A stretch of 64,000 nt of DNA. Source: an uncultured Lachnospiraceae bacterium. GTDB taxonomy: Bacteria > Bacillota > Clostridia > Lachnospirales > Lachnospiraceae. The notes beneath the pieces are model-generated. The model did no database searches, was not told the origin of the DNA, and saw nothing but the letters and a program-made list of their open reading frames with translations. Of this stretch, positions 51,875-61,949 are shown piece after piece (positions within the stretch are counted from its first letter, which is position 1; each line of letters begins with the position of its first letter). The translations under genes and the position numbers were made by a program. The stretch is taken from positions 121,842-185,841 of the forward strand of contig CAJTPF010000001.1 of the NCBI GenBank assembly GCA_910578175.1, read 5' to 3'.

Positions 51875-53038
51875 ATGACAAAGATTAATTGCTTAAATCC
51901 AATTGCCGCTGTCGGTTTGGATTTATTTGATGATAAGTATGAAACCGTAGATAATTTTGCAGAGGCCGATGCAGTTCTGGTAAGAAGTGCAGCCATGCAT
52001 GATTTGGAGCTTCCGGCTTCATTAAAAGCTATTGCCAGAGCCGGAGCCGGTGTGAATAATATTCCATTGGAAAAATGTGCAGAGCAGGGTATCGTGGTAT
52101 TTAATACACCGGGCGCCAATGCCAATGGTGTAAAGGAACTGGTAATTGCAGGAATGTTACTGGCAGCCAGAGACATTGCAGGCGGCATCGAATGGGCAAA
52201 ATCTGCTAAGGATGATGCAGATGTAGCAAAGAATACGGAAAAGGAAAAGAAGAGATTTGCAGGAACGGAAATAGCCGGAAAGAAACTGGGTGTGATCGGT
52301 CTTGGAGCAATCGGTGTTAAGGTTGCCAATGCGGCAATTTCTCTTGGTATGGAAGTATATGGATATGACCCGTACATTTCCATTGCAGGGGCATGGAACT
52401 TATCCAGAAGCGTTAAGCATATTGCTACAACGGAAGAGATTTTTAAAGAGTGTGATTATATTACCCTTCATGTTCCGTTGCTGGACAGCACAAAGGGAAT
52501 GGTTAATAAAGAAGCCTTTGATATGATGAAGGATGGTGTCGTAATCCTGAACTATGCCAGAGATATTCTTGTAGACGAAGAAGCAATGGCGGAAGCATTG
52601 AAATCCGGCAAGGTAAAGAGATATATGACAGATTTCCCGAATCCGTTATCCGTAAATATGGAAGGAGCCATTGTTACTCCTCATATCGGTGCTTCCACAG
52701 AGGAATCCGAAGATAACTGTGCAGTAATGGCTGTCAATGAGATTATGGATTTCATGGAAAATGGTAACATTAAGAATTCCGTAAATTATCCGGCTTGTGA
52801 TATGGGTGTATGTGATAAGGCTGCCCGTGTGACAATCTGCCACAAGAATATACCGAATATGATCAGCCAGTTCACTACTGCATTTGCAGGTGAGAACATT
52901 AATATTTCGGATATGACAAATAAGAGCAGAGGCGATTACTCTTATACAATGCTGGATTTGGACTCTGCAGCTTCTGAATCGGTTGTTAAGAAAATTGAAG
53001 CGATTGATGGTGTAATTAAGGTTCGTATTGTGAAATAA
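51875..53038 (+). CDS. serA: D-3-phosphoglycerate dehydrogenase
   Basis: 387 residues. NAD-binding fold (GVIGLGAIGVKVANAAISLGM), substrate and catalytic residues in RAGAGVNNIPLEKC, LNYARDILVDEEAM and HIGASTEESEDNC, and a C-terminal ACT domain (about 320-387, NMISQFTTAFAGENINISDM) that usually binds serine for feedback inhibition. It is the short type without the intervening domain. GAAAGAAAGG precedes the ATG. A terminator follows. Confidence 0.95.
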   Translation: MTKINCLNPIAAVGLDLFDDKYETVDNFAEADAVLVRSAAMHDLELPASLKAIARAGAGVNNIPLEKCAEQGIVVFNTPGANANGVKELVIAGMLLAARDIAGGIEWAKSAKDDADVAKNTEKEKKRFAGTEIAGKKLGVIGLGAIGVKVANAAISLGMEVYGYDPYISIAGAWNLSRSVKHIATTEEIFKECDYITLHVPLLDSTKGMVNKEAFDMMKDGVVILNYARDILVDEEAMAEALKSGKVKRYMTDFPNPLSVNMEGAIVTPHIGASTEESEDNCAVMAVNEIMDFMENGNIKNSVNYPACDMGVCDKAARVTICHKNIPNMISQFTTAFAGENINISDMTNKSRGDYSYTMLDLDSAASESVVKKIEAIDGVIKVRIVK

Positions 53039-53057
53039 AACGAAAATAGGAAAAGAG

Positions 53058-53104
53058 AACAGCCAGTAACATGGTTTTGGACTATGTTATCGGCTGTTTT
53101 TTGT
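53058..53104 (+). terminator. serCA operon terminator
   Basis: AACAGCC pairs with GGCTGTT, extended by GTAACAT / ATGTTAT inside, and is followed by a T run. Confidence 0.92.
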
Positions 53105-53476
53105 ATGATATAGAGTATGGTGGAAAATGTCAGTCTTTATGCAAATAAGAAGAAATACAGAGATAGAATTATAAAAAATTGACTTTATAAAAAAAATGTA
53201 GTAATATATATTTTATAAGGAAATATGTACTTAATAAAAGAATTTTAATTTTCTGAACTACTTATCAGTAAAAAGCGTTAACTATCTATTCTTTAAGTAA
53301 CGGAACAAAATGTAGAAGCTGATTGATAAAGCTTTGAATGTGTTATGTTATATCTGGGCAAAATGTGAATTATCTTTGCAAATATCCAACAAAAGATAAA
53401 AATAGCGGAAAGTGGGTTATTGGGAGAATATAGGCGTCAGATTGTTTGAGGCTGATATTTTTGAGGAGGTGAATTT
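53105..53476. other. AT-rich non-coding spacer, start of an accessory island
   Basis: About 370 bases of very AT-rich DNA with no convincing gene or RNA element. It marks an abrupt change in composition from the serCA region to the genes at 53.5-57.7 kb. Confidence 0.5.
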
Positions 53477-54010
53477 TTGGAAAAAGAAATATGGCCAAGG
53501 GGGTATACCTTAAATTATACCAATATTATTGGGCAAATGATTATATATATAGTATTGGTTGCATTCCTTTTTGTTTCAGGGATATCAAATAATCCAAAAG
53601 ACTTTGCAGAGTTTAAAAAATTTGCATTTGCAGTCATTATTATTAATACTATTTTTCTGTGTTTTGATGTATATAGGATTTATAGAGTATACAAAAGGCG
53701 AAAACAGAGAGAGTGGTGTAAGAAAAATGCAATCAGTTCATCAAAAGGAATGGTACTGGAAATTAAGGAAGAATGGATTGATTACAAAGGAAGACAGGCT
53801 TATGGTTCCTCTGGGGTTGGAATAGACCATGGAAATATATTGTATTATCGTATGTTGGTTTCATATACTGATCCTCATGATGGCTGTATAAAAAAGGCGG
53901 AAAGTGATTTATATTATAAAAATCCGGCAGACTTTTTAGAAAATGTGGAAATTATCGTTTATATTAGAAAAAATCCACAGCCGCTAATAGCAATATATAA
54001 GCAGAGATAA
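53477..54010 (+). CDS. Membrane protein, DUF3592-like
   Basis: 177 residues with a TTG start (GGAGGTG 6 bases upstream). Two membrane helices (about 18-37 and 50-70) and a soluble C-terminal part of strands (GMVLEIKEEWIDYKGRQAYG ... YYRMLVSYTDP ... VEIIVYIRKNPQP) as in DUF3592 proteins. Function unknown. It is in AT-rich DNA next to a broken surface-protein gene. Confidence 0.7.
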   Translation: MEKEIWPRGYTLNYTNIIGQMIIYIVLVAFLFVSGISNNPKDFAEFKKFAFAVIIINTIFLCFDVYRIYRVYKRRKQREWCKKNAISSSKGMVLEIKEEWIDYKGRQAYGSSGVGIDHGNILYYRMLVSYTDPHDGCIKKAESDLYYKNPADFLENVEIIVYIRKNPQPLIAIYKQR

Positions 54011-54067
54011 ATTATGTTTTATTGGTAATTGGTTAGAATAAATAATTAAGAAAGAGAGGAAAATGAT

Positions 54068-57000
54068 ATGATAACAAATTTAAAGGTAAAATTAAAAAGT
54101 ATATTTGCGGTTTTATTGGCTTTTTGTGTATTGACATGCACAATTCATATTGAAGCAATGGAAAATGAATTAAATAAAACAGAACAGATAATATCTACAA
54201 GAGTTGCACCTGATAATTATGTTCCTACTGAGGATAATGAGTAGATCAGTAGTTATTCGATTCAAAATAATAATCTGATAACAGATAAAAAAGTAGTTCT
54301 TATTCAGGATACTTTACCATGGAGTACAAATTCAAATGAAGAGATGCTTAACAGCCTTGGCATTTCATATGATAAAGTTACTACTACAAGTTTTCTTTCC
54401 TGTGATTTATCTCAATATGCAGTAGTTATCTTTGCAAATGACCAGCAATTTTCTGCATATAGTAATTATAAGGAATTTAAAGAATATCTGGAGTTATTTA
54501 CAGAACTTGGTGGTGTAATTGTTTTCGGTGCGGCTGACAATGGATGGGCAAATGGTTCCTTAGTGGAAATGTTGCCGGGAAATGTTCGTAAAACCAGTAG
54601 ATATGTATTAAATAATTATATTGTTGATTTTTCTCATCCGATTGTAAAGGGAAATTTGTCAGATGATGTTTTATTATTAAATGAAGATTTATATGAAACA
54701 TATACGAGTCATTCTTGTTTTATTGAGTCTTCACTTCCAGCCGGAAGTAAAGTAATATTGCGTGATTCAGACAGAAATGAACCAACATTAGTAGAATATC
54801 CGCTTGGGGATGGACGGGTGATAGCATCAGGATTAACATGGGAATATAATTATTTTTATAAGAGTTTGAATCGCGATGGAAAATATAGTGGCAGATTTGC
54901 AGATAAAGCTTTTGATGACCTGTTTTTATATGCGATTAAAGTAAGTACCATAAATCAACATGACATAACACCATTAAAAAAATATTGGTTGAGTAAAACA
55001 CAACATACAATTGCAGTGCTTGCTTCAGATACTAATCAAGGGATTAAGGGAGCAGAGGTCAGAATAGATGGAAATACATATCTAACAGATGAAAATGGAC
55101 TTGCTATGATTTCGGTTGCTGATAAATTAAAGACAACTGTGGAAGTTAAAGCTGATGGATATGGTACTGCGTTATTTAAGTATACATTGCAACCACAAAA
55201 GGCACATATATTTGTTCTAAATCCGGGTAATGGAGGTATGCGTCCATATTGTACTATGGTAGAAGAGGAATCAAGCGAATATGATTTGTACTCTGAAAAG
55301 CTATATTATATGGAAAATGAAACCACAGTATGTAAATTATTAATTTGCGCAGACTGGCGGGGAAAAACTCCTGGTCAATTCGTACTTTATCAGGAGGGAG
55401 AATTAGTTCTGATGTTTATATTTTAAACGATTATGGTTCCATACAAATAACAGATAATGAATCAGAGGAAAGCGGACTACAGTTTTTTGAAGATAGTCTT
55501 TATTGGGAGAGTGATGGTTCGGTAAAAGAATATAATTTAACAGATGGAAGCTTAAATACTATTATACTACAAGACGATGTGGTTAATTCGTCTTTTAAAG
55601 TACTTAAGTCAGATACTAAAGTTGCAATGTGCTGGAGCGATGGTGAAATTATAAAAGTATCGATAAAAGTTAATGAGAAATGGAGTGAGCCAATTGTTTT
55701 ATGTGAGAGTAAAGGAATGACAATAAATAATTTAGATACTCTGCTACTATCAGATAATTCGTGGTTTATTGTGATGAATATAAAGGGGGAGAATGATAAA
55801 ACATCAATAGGAGTTTTACATGTCATGATTCAACCAGATTTATCTTTAGATTATGTTTTTGCCAGTGATGCAAAAAGAATTGATGGAATCCAACAGGTTG
55901 AATTTGCAGTTACGAATAAAGGAGAGACTACAGTAACAGGGTTAAATATTTCAGTGAAAACGAATGAAGCAACATATCTTGATAAAGAAATATTTTGTAA
56001 TGTGGTGCCTGGAGAAACAAGTATATTTATTGAAGAATTTGAACTAAATGAAATTGATAAAGTTACTGATTTTAATATGGAAGTACATACTGAAGATGAA
56101 ACATATTATGAAAATAATATACAATCATTTCAGCTTGGTTATACAGATATTGCACTTTCTGTAAATCAGCTTGCTGCAAGTGATAAGATAATACTTGCAA
56201 TAGGTCTTTCTAATCTTTCTGATACTTCAGTTCAAACTACAATCAGTATTATGGAAGATAATGAAGAGGGAATTGCATTGGATATGAAAAACGTCGGAAC
56301 AATTGAATCAAAAGGTGAACTTTTATATTTGTATTCTATAAATAAAGACAACATAGATTTTTCAGATAAAAAAGCAAAACATTATTATATTAAAGCGGAT
56401 ACAAGTATTGAAGATTATAATTCAATAAATAATTTTAAATATATTGTTATATATCCTGACATAGAACTAACACCTAGTGATGAAGAAATGAGAGAACTCG
56501 AATTGATAAATGCTACAGAAGTGAATATTGAATCTCAAGATATAACACTGATTCTTTCGGATAAAGATAAGGTGACAAGTGTTCTTTCTGCAGTGGTTTT
56601 TCCAAGAAATGCAACATATCAACAGGTAGAATGGAGTGTTGAGAATCCAGAAATTGTATCTGTTGAGCAGGATGGAACAATTACCGGATTAACAGAAGGA
56701 AGAACAAAAGTAACGGCAAAAAGTATTGATGGAAATTTTACGGATACTGTTGACGTGACTGTTTTAAAAGAAGAATCAAAAATAAATGTTACAGGTATAC
56801 AACTGAACTCGAATAAGATAGAGCTGGTTCATGGAAACAGCAGATTAGACTCTTATCAATTTGTAGCAACTGTTTTTCCATTGAATGCCACAAATAAAAA
56901 TATACTGTGGAGCGTAGATAATAAAAATATAGTGACAATCGATCAAAATGGAGTGGTTCATGCAGTAAGTCAGGGGAATACGATTGTAAGGGCGGTAACG

Positions 57001-57696
57001 CTTGATGGAAACTTTTCAGCATCAGCGCTTGTGACAGTAAAAAATAATACTGTTCAAAATAATGTAAAAATATATTTTTCAAATAATAAGAATTGGAGTA
57101 ATGTATATGCATATTGTTTTAAATCAGGAACAAATCCGGTGAAACAAAATGCAGTATGGCCGGGGATTCCAATGACTTATAAAACACAAAATATATATAA
57201 TGAGCAGATATATGAAATTGAGATTGATGCAAATATGTATGATTATATTGTATTTAATGATGGCTATTCACAACAGACGGTAGATATACCTATTACGGCA
57301 CAGGATGGAATAGGATATTATATTACATATAATTCTAATAATAAATATAATGTAGAATCTTATGATTATAATGATGAGACTCAGACAATATATTTTACTG
57401 ATAATTATAATTGGGGAAATGTTCATGCATATTGTTTTAAGTCAGGAGAGAGTACAGTTATTGAAAATGTCTCATGGCCGGGACAGCAAATGACATATGT
57501 CAAAACAAATGGATATGGCGAAAAAATATATGCAATTACAATTCAGAAAAATAAATATGATTATATAATTTTCAGCAATGGAAGCAGTAATAAACAAACT
57601 GTAGATATATATTTAGATGTTCCGAGAAATACAGGATTTTATATTTCTGGAAGTGACAACAATAAATATTTTGTAACACCATATTCTTTTTCATAA
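54068..57696 (+). pseudogene. Secreted multidomain protein with Big2 and starch-binding (CBM26-like) modules, broken
   Basis: A signal peptide frame starts at ATG 54068 (AGAGAGG upstream), meets an in-frame TAG at 54242-54244, continues in the same frame to about 55400, then needs one extra base to continue to 57696. Repaired it is 1,209 residues: signal peptide, glutamine-amidotransferase-like domain (VVLIQDTLPW ... VIVFGAADNGW), carboxypeptidase-regulatory-like domain, CARDB-like domain, two Big2 Ig-like domains and two CBM26-like repeats (YFSNNKNWSNVYAYCFKSG and YFTDNYNWGNVHAYCFKSG, each with WPG.QMTY). It probably bound starch or mucin glycans at the cell surface. Two lesions in one gene make real decay likely. 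Confidence 0.88.
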
Positions 57697-57733
57697 GCAA
57701 TAAAAAATGTATTTGCTTATAGATTTTAGATAG

Positions 57734-57776
57734 AAGGGCTGCTGCACTAAGCAATTAGTGAGTAGCTCTTTTTTTC
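57734..57776 (+). terminator. Terminator after the broken surface protein gene
   Basis: AAGGGCTGCT...CACTAA-gcaa-TTAGTG...AGTAGCTCTT forms a bulged stem followed by T7. Confidence 0.75.
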
Positions 57777-57987
57777 ATACATAACAAAGTCAAAATAACA
57801 AATTCATATCACAAACTATCCTATGCTCAGATGATTAATATACTGTCTGCCATTTTAACCGGAACTACTTGCATTTTCATTCAATTAATATTAGAATAAT
57901 TTCGATGATTGAATCGAGATGATAACCTGATTATGTATCACGAGATCAAGCCAAAAATGAAAATGAGGAACAAAGGAGATAAACAGT

Positions 57988-59223
57988 ATGGCAATAATTA
58001 ACCCTTTTCCATGTATAAAACCAACCAAAGAGCTGGCTTCCAAAGTAGCAGCATTACCTTATGATGTATATAACCGTAAAGAAGCCTGTGAGGCGGTGAA
58101 AGACAATACATACTCATTCTTAAGAATTGACCGGGCAGAGACACAGTTTGACGATTCTGTGGATACCTATGATGAACGGGTATATGCTAAAGCGAAGGAA
58201 TTACTGGAGAACATGAAGGCAGAGGGAATCTATGTGAAAGAAGAGCATCCCTGTTATTATGTATACGAACTGACCATGGACGGCAGGGTTCAGACCGGAA
58301 TCGTAGCCTGCGCCAGTATTGACGACTATGTGAATAATGTGATTAAAAAGCATGAGAATACAAGAGAAGAGAAAGAACTGGACCGGATCCGCCATGTGGA
58401 TACCTGCAGCGCCCAGACCGGACCGATTTTCCTTGCTTATCGGAGAAACGAACGGATCAATGAGGTGATCGGCCGGGTAAAGAAACAGGAGCCGATTTTT
58501 TCTTTCACGGCAGAGGATGAAATCGGACATGTTGGATATAGAATAGACAACTCAGAAGACATCCGCATGATACAGGAAGAATTCTCAGGAATACAGGAAA
58601 TTTATATTGCAGATGGACATCACAGAGCAGCCTCTGCAGTGAAGGTAGGATTAAAACGACGTCAGGAGAACCCGGGATACACGGGAGATGAAGAGTTTAA
58701 CTTTTTCCTGTCCGTATTATTTCAGGAGCAGGAACTTATGATTATGCCATATAACCGTGTAGTAAAGGATTTGAATGGATTCACGGAAGAGGAATTTCTT
58801 GAAGAAGTAGCAAAAACTTTTGAAGTAAAGAAGATAGGAAACCGTGCATTTGAACCGGAACGGAAGGAAAAGATCGCAATGTATATGGATGGTATCTGGT
58901 ATGAACTGACTGCCAGAGCGGAGATTTTAAGTAGGGATGCCGTGGAAGGTCTGGATGTATCGCTGCTGCAGAATAATGTTCTGGGCAGGATATTGGGCAT
59001 TGCGGATCCGCGGACTGACAAGCGGATCGATTTTATCGGAGGAATCCGGGGATTAAAGGAACTGGAACGCAGATGCAGGGAAGATATGAAAGTAGCGTTT
59101 GCCATGTATCCCACCTCTATTCAGGAACTATTTGCAGTGGCGGATGCCGGACAACTGATGCCGCCGAAATCTACCTGGTTTGAGCCGAAACTGAGAAGCG
59201 GATTGTTCATTCATGAAATATAA
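57988..59223 (+). CDS. DUF1015 family protein
   Basis: 411 residues, full length. The family marks are INPFPCIKPTKELASKVAALPYDV at the start, ENTREEKELDRI, YIADGHHRAASA and the C-terminal MPPKSTWFEPKLRSG. The DGHHR block recalls the catalytic region of ParB/sulfiredoxin-fold proteins, some of which use nucleotides. In many clostridia this gene directly follows serC-serA, so a role near serine metabolism is suspected but unproven. Here 4.9 kb of accessory DNA separates them. AAAGGAG precedes the ATG. Confidence 0.88.
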   Translation: MAIINPFPCIKPTKELASKVAALPYDVYNRKEACEAVKDNTYSFLRIDRAETQFDDSVDTYDERVYAKAKELLENMKAEGIYVKEEHPCYYVYELTMDGRVQTGIVACASIDDYVNNVIKKHENTREEKELDRIRHVDTCSAQTGPIFLAYRRNERINEVIGRVKKQEPIFSFTAEDEIGHVGYRIDNSEDIRMIQEEFSGIQEIYIADGHHRAASAVKVGLKRRQENPGYTGDEEFNFFLSVLFQEQELMIMPYNRVVKDLNGFTEEEFLEEVAKTFEVKKIGNRAFEPERKEKIAMYMDGIWYELTARAEILSRDAVEGLDVSLLQNNVLGRILGIADPRTDKRIDFIGGIRGLKELERRCREDMKVAFAMYPTSIQELFAVADAGQLMPPKSTWFEPKLRSGLFIHEI

Positions 59224-59626
59224 TACGAGACAGCGGGAATTAATACTGGAATGTCTGATGAATTCCGGCGGCAGGCATATTACGGCAGAGGATATACTGG
59301 AGTATCTGAAAGAAAAAGATACTCCGGTTGGAAAAAGTACGGTTTACCGTTATCTGGAAGCCCTTACGGAACAGGGTGTGATCCGGAAATATACCATAGA
59401 AGACGGCATTGGTGCCTGCTATCAGTATGTCGGCAATCCCGGAGGATGTCAGGAGCATTATCATCTGAAATGCAGCAGATGCGGACGGGTGTTTCATGTA
59501 TCCTGTGAGTTTATGGACGGGATTAATTCCCATATCTTAAAAGCCCACGATTTTCGGGTGGACAGCGGAAAAACAGTATTTTATGGGGTTTGCGGAGCAT
59601 GTGGAAAAAAGGAAGAAAAAATGTAG
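59213..59626 (+). CDS. Fur-family metal- or peroxide-responsive repressor
   Basis: 137 residues. Winged helix (TRQRELILECLMNSGGRHITAE ... GKSTVYRYLEALTEQGVI) and a metal-binding dimerisation domain with HYHLKCSRCGRVFHV and the CGACG structural zinc cysteines. The sequence alone does not separate Fur, Zur and PerR. Its start overlaps the DUF1015 gene by 11 bases. It is a candidate regulator of the palindromic rubrerythrin promoter 13 kb away. Confidence 0.9.
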   Translation: MKYNTRQRELILECLMNSGGRHITAEDILEYLKEKDTPVGKSTVYRYLEALTEQGVIRKYTIEDGIGACYQYVGNPGGCQEHYHLKCSRCGRVFHVSCEFMDGINSHILKAHDFRVDSGKTVFYGVCGACGKKEEKM

Positions 59627-59778
59627 TAAATGGTAAATAGTATAAAATATTGACATCCTATGCTATAATAGTCAGAAATGACGATAGCATGGGATTTGTC
59701 ATTTAAGCAGGTGACTTTAAAACAGATCCTATGAGTTTTGTGGTCGCATATAATTACAGAATAAAAAGAGGTAGACCG

Positions 59779-60342
59779 ATGAAAAGAAATGAATTATGGG
59801 AACAGGCATTAATATTTGCAGCGGAAGCACATGATAAAACATATCGAAAGGGAACCGGTCTGCCTTATATCGTCCATCCCATAGAGGTATCGTTTCTTGT
59901 GGCGGAACTGACAGAGGATGAGGAAGTGATCGCAGCTGCCGCACTGCATGATATAGTAGAGGATACCGAATACACCATTGAAGATATCCGCCGGCGGTTT
60001 GGAGAAAGAGTAGCCTGTTTTGTGGCGGCGGAAAGTGAAAACAAGCGGAATGAGATGAGCCGGGAGGATTCATGGAAGATTCGGAAACAGGAATTTCTGG
60101 ACAGGCTGCCCGGTGAACCGCCGGAAATAAAGATGATCGCATTGGCGGATAAATTATCCAATTTACGTTCTACCATGAAAGAATTTGAAACGATCGGAGA
60201 TGCCGTATGGGAAAGATTTCATCAGAAAGATAAAAAAGAACATCAGTGGTATCATACAGAAATCTTAAATATACTGGCTGAATTTAAAGAAAACCCTTTA
60301 TGGAAAGAATACAAAGAGTTATGCGAAACGATCTTTAGATAA
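59779..60342 (+). CDS. HD-domain phosphohydrolase (small SpoT-like)
   Basis: 187 residues from ATG 59779 with AAGAGGT upstream. HD motif: PYIVHPIEVSFL, ALHDIVEDTEYT and ALADKLSNLRS, as in the hydrolase half of RelA/SpoT and in the stand-alone hydrolases. It may degrade (p)ppGpp or another nucleotide. No synthetase domain is present. The following patatin-like gene starts 26 bases later. Confidence 0.85.
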   Translation: MKRNELWEQALIFAAEAHDKTYRKGTGLPYIVHPIEVSFLVAELTEDEEVIAAAALHDIVEDTEYTIEDIRRRFGERVACFVAAESENKRNEMSREDSWKIRKQEFLDRLPGEPPEIKMIALADKLSNLRSTMKEFETIGDAVWERFHQKDKKEHQWYHTEILNILAEFKENPLWKEYKELCETIFR

Positions 60343-60368
60343 AAGAGTGTTGAAAGGATGGTATAAAA

Positions 60369-61208
60369 ATGGCAGGTTTAGTATTAGAAGGGGGAACATT
60401 GAGACCGATATTCAGTTGTGGCGTCATGGATGCCCTGCTGGACAATGACATTATGTTTCCATATATTATAGGAGTTTCGGCGGGTATAACGGATGCCTTT
60501 TCCTATGTGTCAAAACAAAAGGAACGCAACCTGAAAGTACTGGAAAAATACAGACATGATAAGAGATATATCGGCTGGGGGAATTTCAGAAAATATAAGA
60601 GTCTCTTTGGACTGGATTTTGTCTATGACCAGGTACCGAATACATTGGAAGTATTTGACTGGGATACATTCCGGCAATACAATGGCAAAATACTGGTGGG
60701 GGTGACTAATGCCAGGACCGGGCATATAGAATATATGGATGGAATGCAGCTGGATAATAAATATACCATGTTGCGGGCTACCTGTGCGATTCCGTTGTTA
60801 TTTCCTCCGATCGTGATAAACGGGACTCCTTATTATGACGGCGGACTGACGGCGCCAATTCCGATCAAACAGTCCATAATGGACGGGAATGAAAAAAATC
60901 TGATCATCCTTACCCGCACCAGGGATTATAAAAAGGAACTTAAAAAATCTAATATCATCGCAGCAGAAACGCTGGAAAAAAAATATCCGAGAATTAAAAA
61001 TATATTGCTGAAGCGTCATATCCGATACAATAAAACCGTGGAATTCGTCAACCGTCTGGAAAAAGAGGGAAAAGCCCTGGTACTCCGTCCGGAGTATCCA
61101 CTGGACAGTCTGGAAAAAGATGTGGATGTGCTGCGGCAGACCAATCAGATGGGATATGATATGGCTGTGAAGCGGATGGATGAAATAGCTTCTATCTTAA
61201 ATCAATAG
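60369..61208 (+). CDS. Patatin-like phospholipase
   Basis: 279 residues. Oxyanion motif LEGGTLRPIFSCGVMDALL, nucleophile elbow GVSAG (Ser near residue 38), and catalytic Asp in YYDGGLTAPIPI. This is the YjjU-type cytosolic lipase group; substrate unknown. GAAAGGATGG precedes the ATG. The two-component genes follow 57 bases later. Confidence 0.9.
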   Translation: MAGLVLEGGTLRPIFSCGVMDALLDNDIMFPYIIGVSAGITDAFSYVSKQKERNLKVLEKYRHDKRYIGWGNFRKYKSLFGLDFVYDQVPNTLEVFDWDTFRQYNGKILVGVTNARTGHIEYMDGMQLDNKYTMLRATCAIPLLFPPIVINGTPYYDGGLTAPIPIKQSIMDGNEKNLIILTRTRDYKKELKKSNIIAAETLEKKYPRIKNILLKRHIRYNKTVEFVNRLEKEGKALVLRPEYPLDSLEKDVDVLRQTNQMGYDMAVKRMDEIASILNQ

Positions 61209-61265
61209 TTTTTGTTTTTAATATTCCAAACTTCGGAGATGAAATCTTTAAAAGGAGGAAGCGGA

Positions 61266-61937
61266 ATGGCACTCGTTTATATTGTGGAAGATGATAAAAA
61301 TATCAGTGAAATCGAAAGTTTTGCCCTGAAAAACAGCGGACATACCGTGGAAGAATTTGACTGCGGGAAAGCATTCTATAAAAAATTGTCAGAAAAAGTA
61401 CCGGATTTGATTCTGTTAGATATCATGCTTCCGGATGAAGATGGCCTGGAAATCCTTAAAAAGATTCGAAATATTCCGGAAACCAGACGGATCCCGGTCA
61501 TTATGGTCACTGCCAGGACCACGGAGCTGGACAAAGTAAAAGGATTGGATTCCGGTGCAGACGACTATCTGACCAAACCCTTTGGAGTCATGGAACTGAT
61601 ATCCAGAGTAAAGGCATTGCTCCGCAGGAGTAGCGGGATGGATGGAAATGATAGATTATCTTTGGGAGAAATCCTTCTGGATGGAGAAAAGCATGTTGTA
61701 TATGTAAGCAATGAACTATGCGAACTGACATATAAAGAGTATGAATTGCTAAGGCTGCTCATGCAGAATCAGGGGATCGTTCTGAAAAGAGACGTTATCA
61801 TGGAACGAATCTGGAGTCTGGATCATGAAGGAGAGTCCAGAACCCTGGATGTCCATATCAAAACACTGCGCCAGAAATTAAAAACCGCAGGAGGACATAT
61901 AAAGACCATCCGAAATGTGGGATATAGAATGGAATAG
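61266..61937 (+). CDS. PhoP-like OmpR-family response regulator
   Basis: 223 residues from ATG 61266 (AAAGGAGGAAG upstream). Receiver (IVEDDKNIS, LLDIMLPDEDGLE, TARTTELD, KPFG) and winged helix (LTYKEYELLRLLMQNQG ... IRNVGYRME). It pairs with the kinase encoded 12 bases downstream. The PHO box before the next transporter gene supports a phosphate-starvation regulator (PhoP/PhoB), but this is inference. Confidence 0.93.
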   Translation: MALVYIVEDDKNISEIESFALKNSGHTVEEFDCGKAFYKKLSEKVPDLILLDIMLPDEDGLEILKKIRNIPETRRIPVIMVTARTTELDKVKGLDSGADDYLTKPFGVMELISRVKALLRRSSGMDGNDRLSLGEILLDGEKHVVYVSNELCELTYKEYELLRLLMQNQGIVLKRDVIMERIWSLDHEGESRTLDVHIKTLRQKLKTAGGHIKTIRNVGYRME

Positions 61938-61949
61938 GAGGATTCTTCC

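Noticed and set aside
54068..55426. Recoded TAG (pyrrolysine or suppression) in the surface protein
   Set aside because: A separate frameshift later in the same gene makes ordinary decay simpler, and no recoding genes are visible.
57060..57696. CRISPR or DNA repeat array
   Set aside because: The repetition is at protein level only: two CBM26-like modules.
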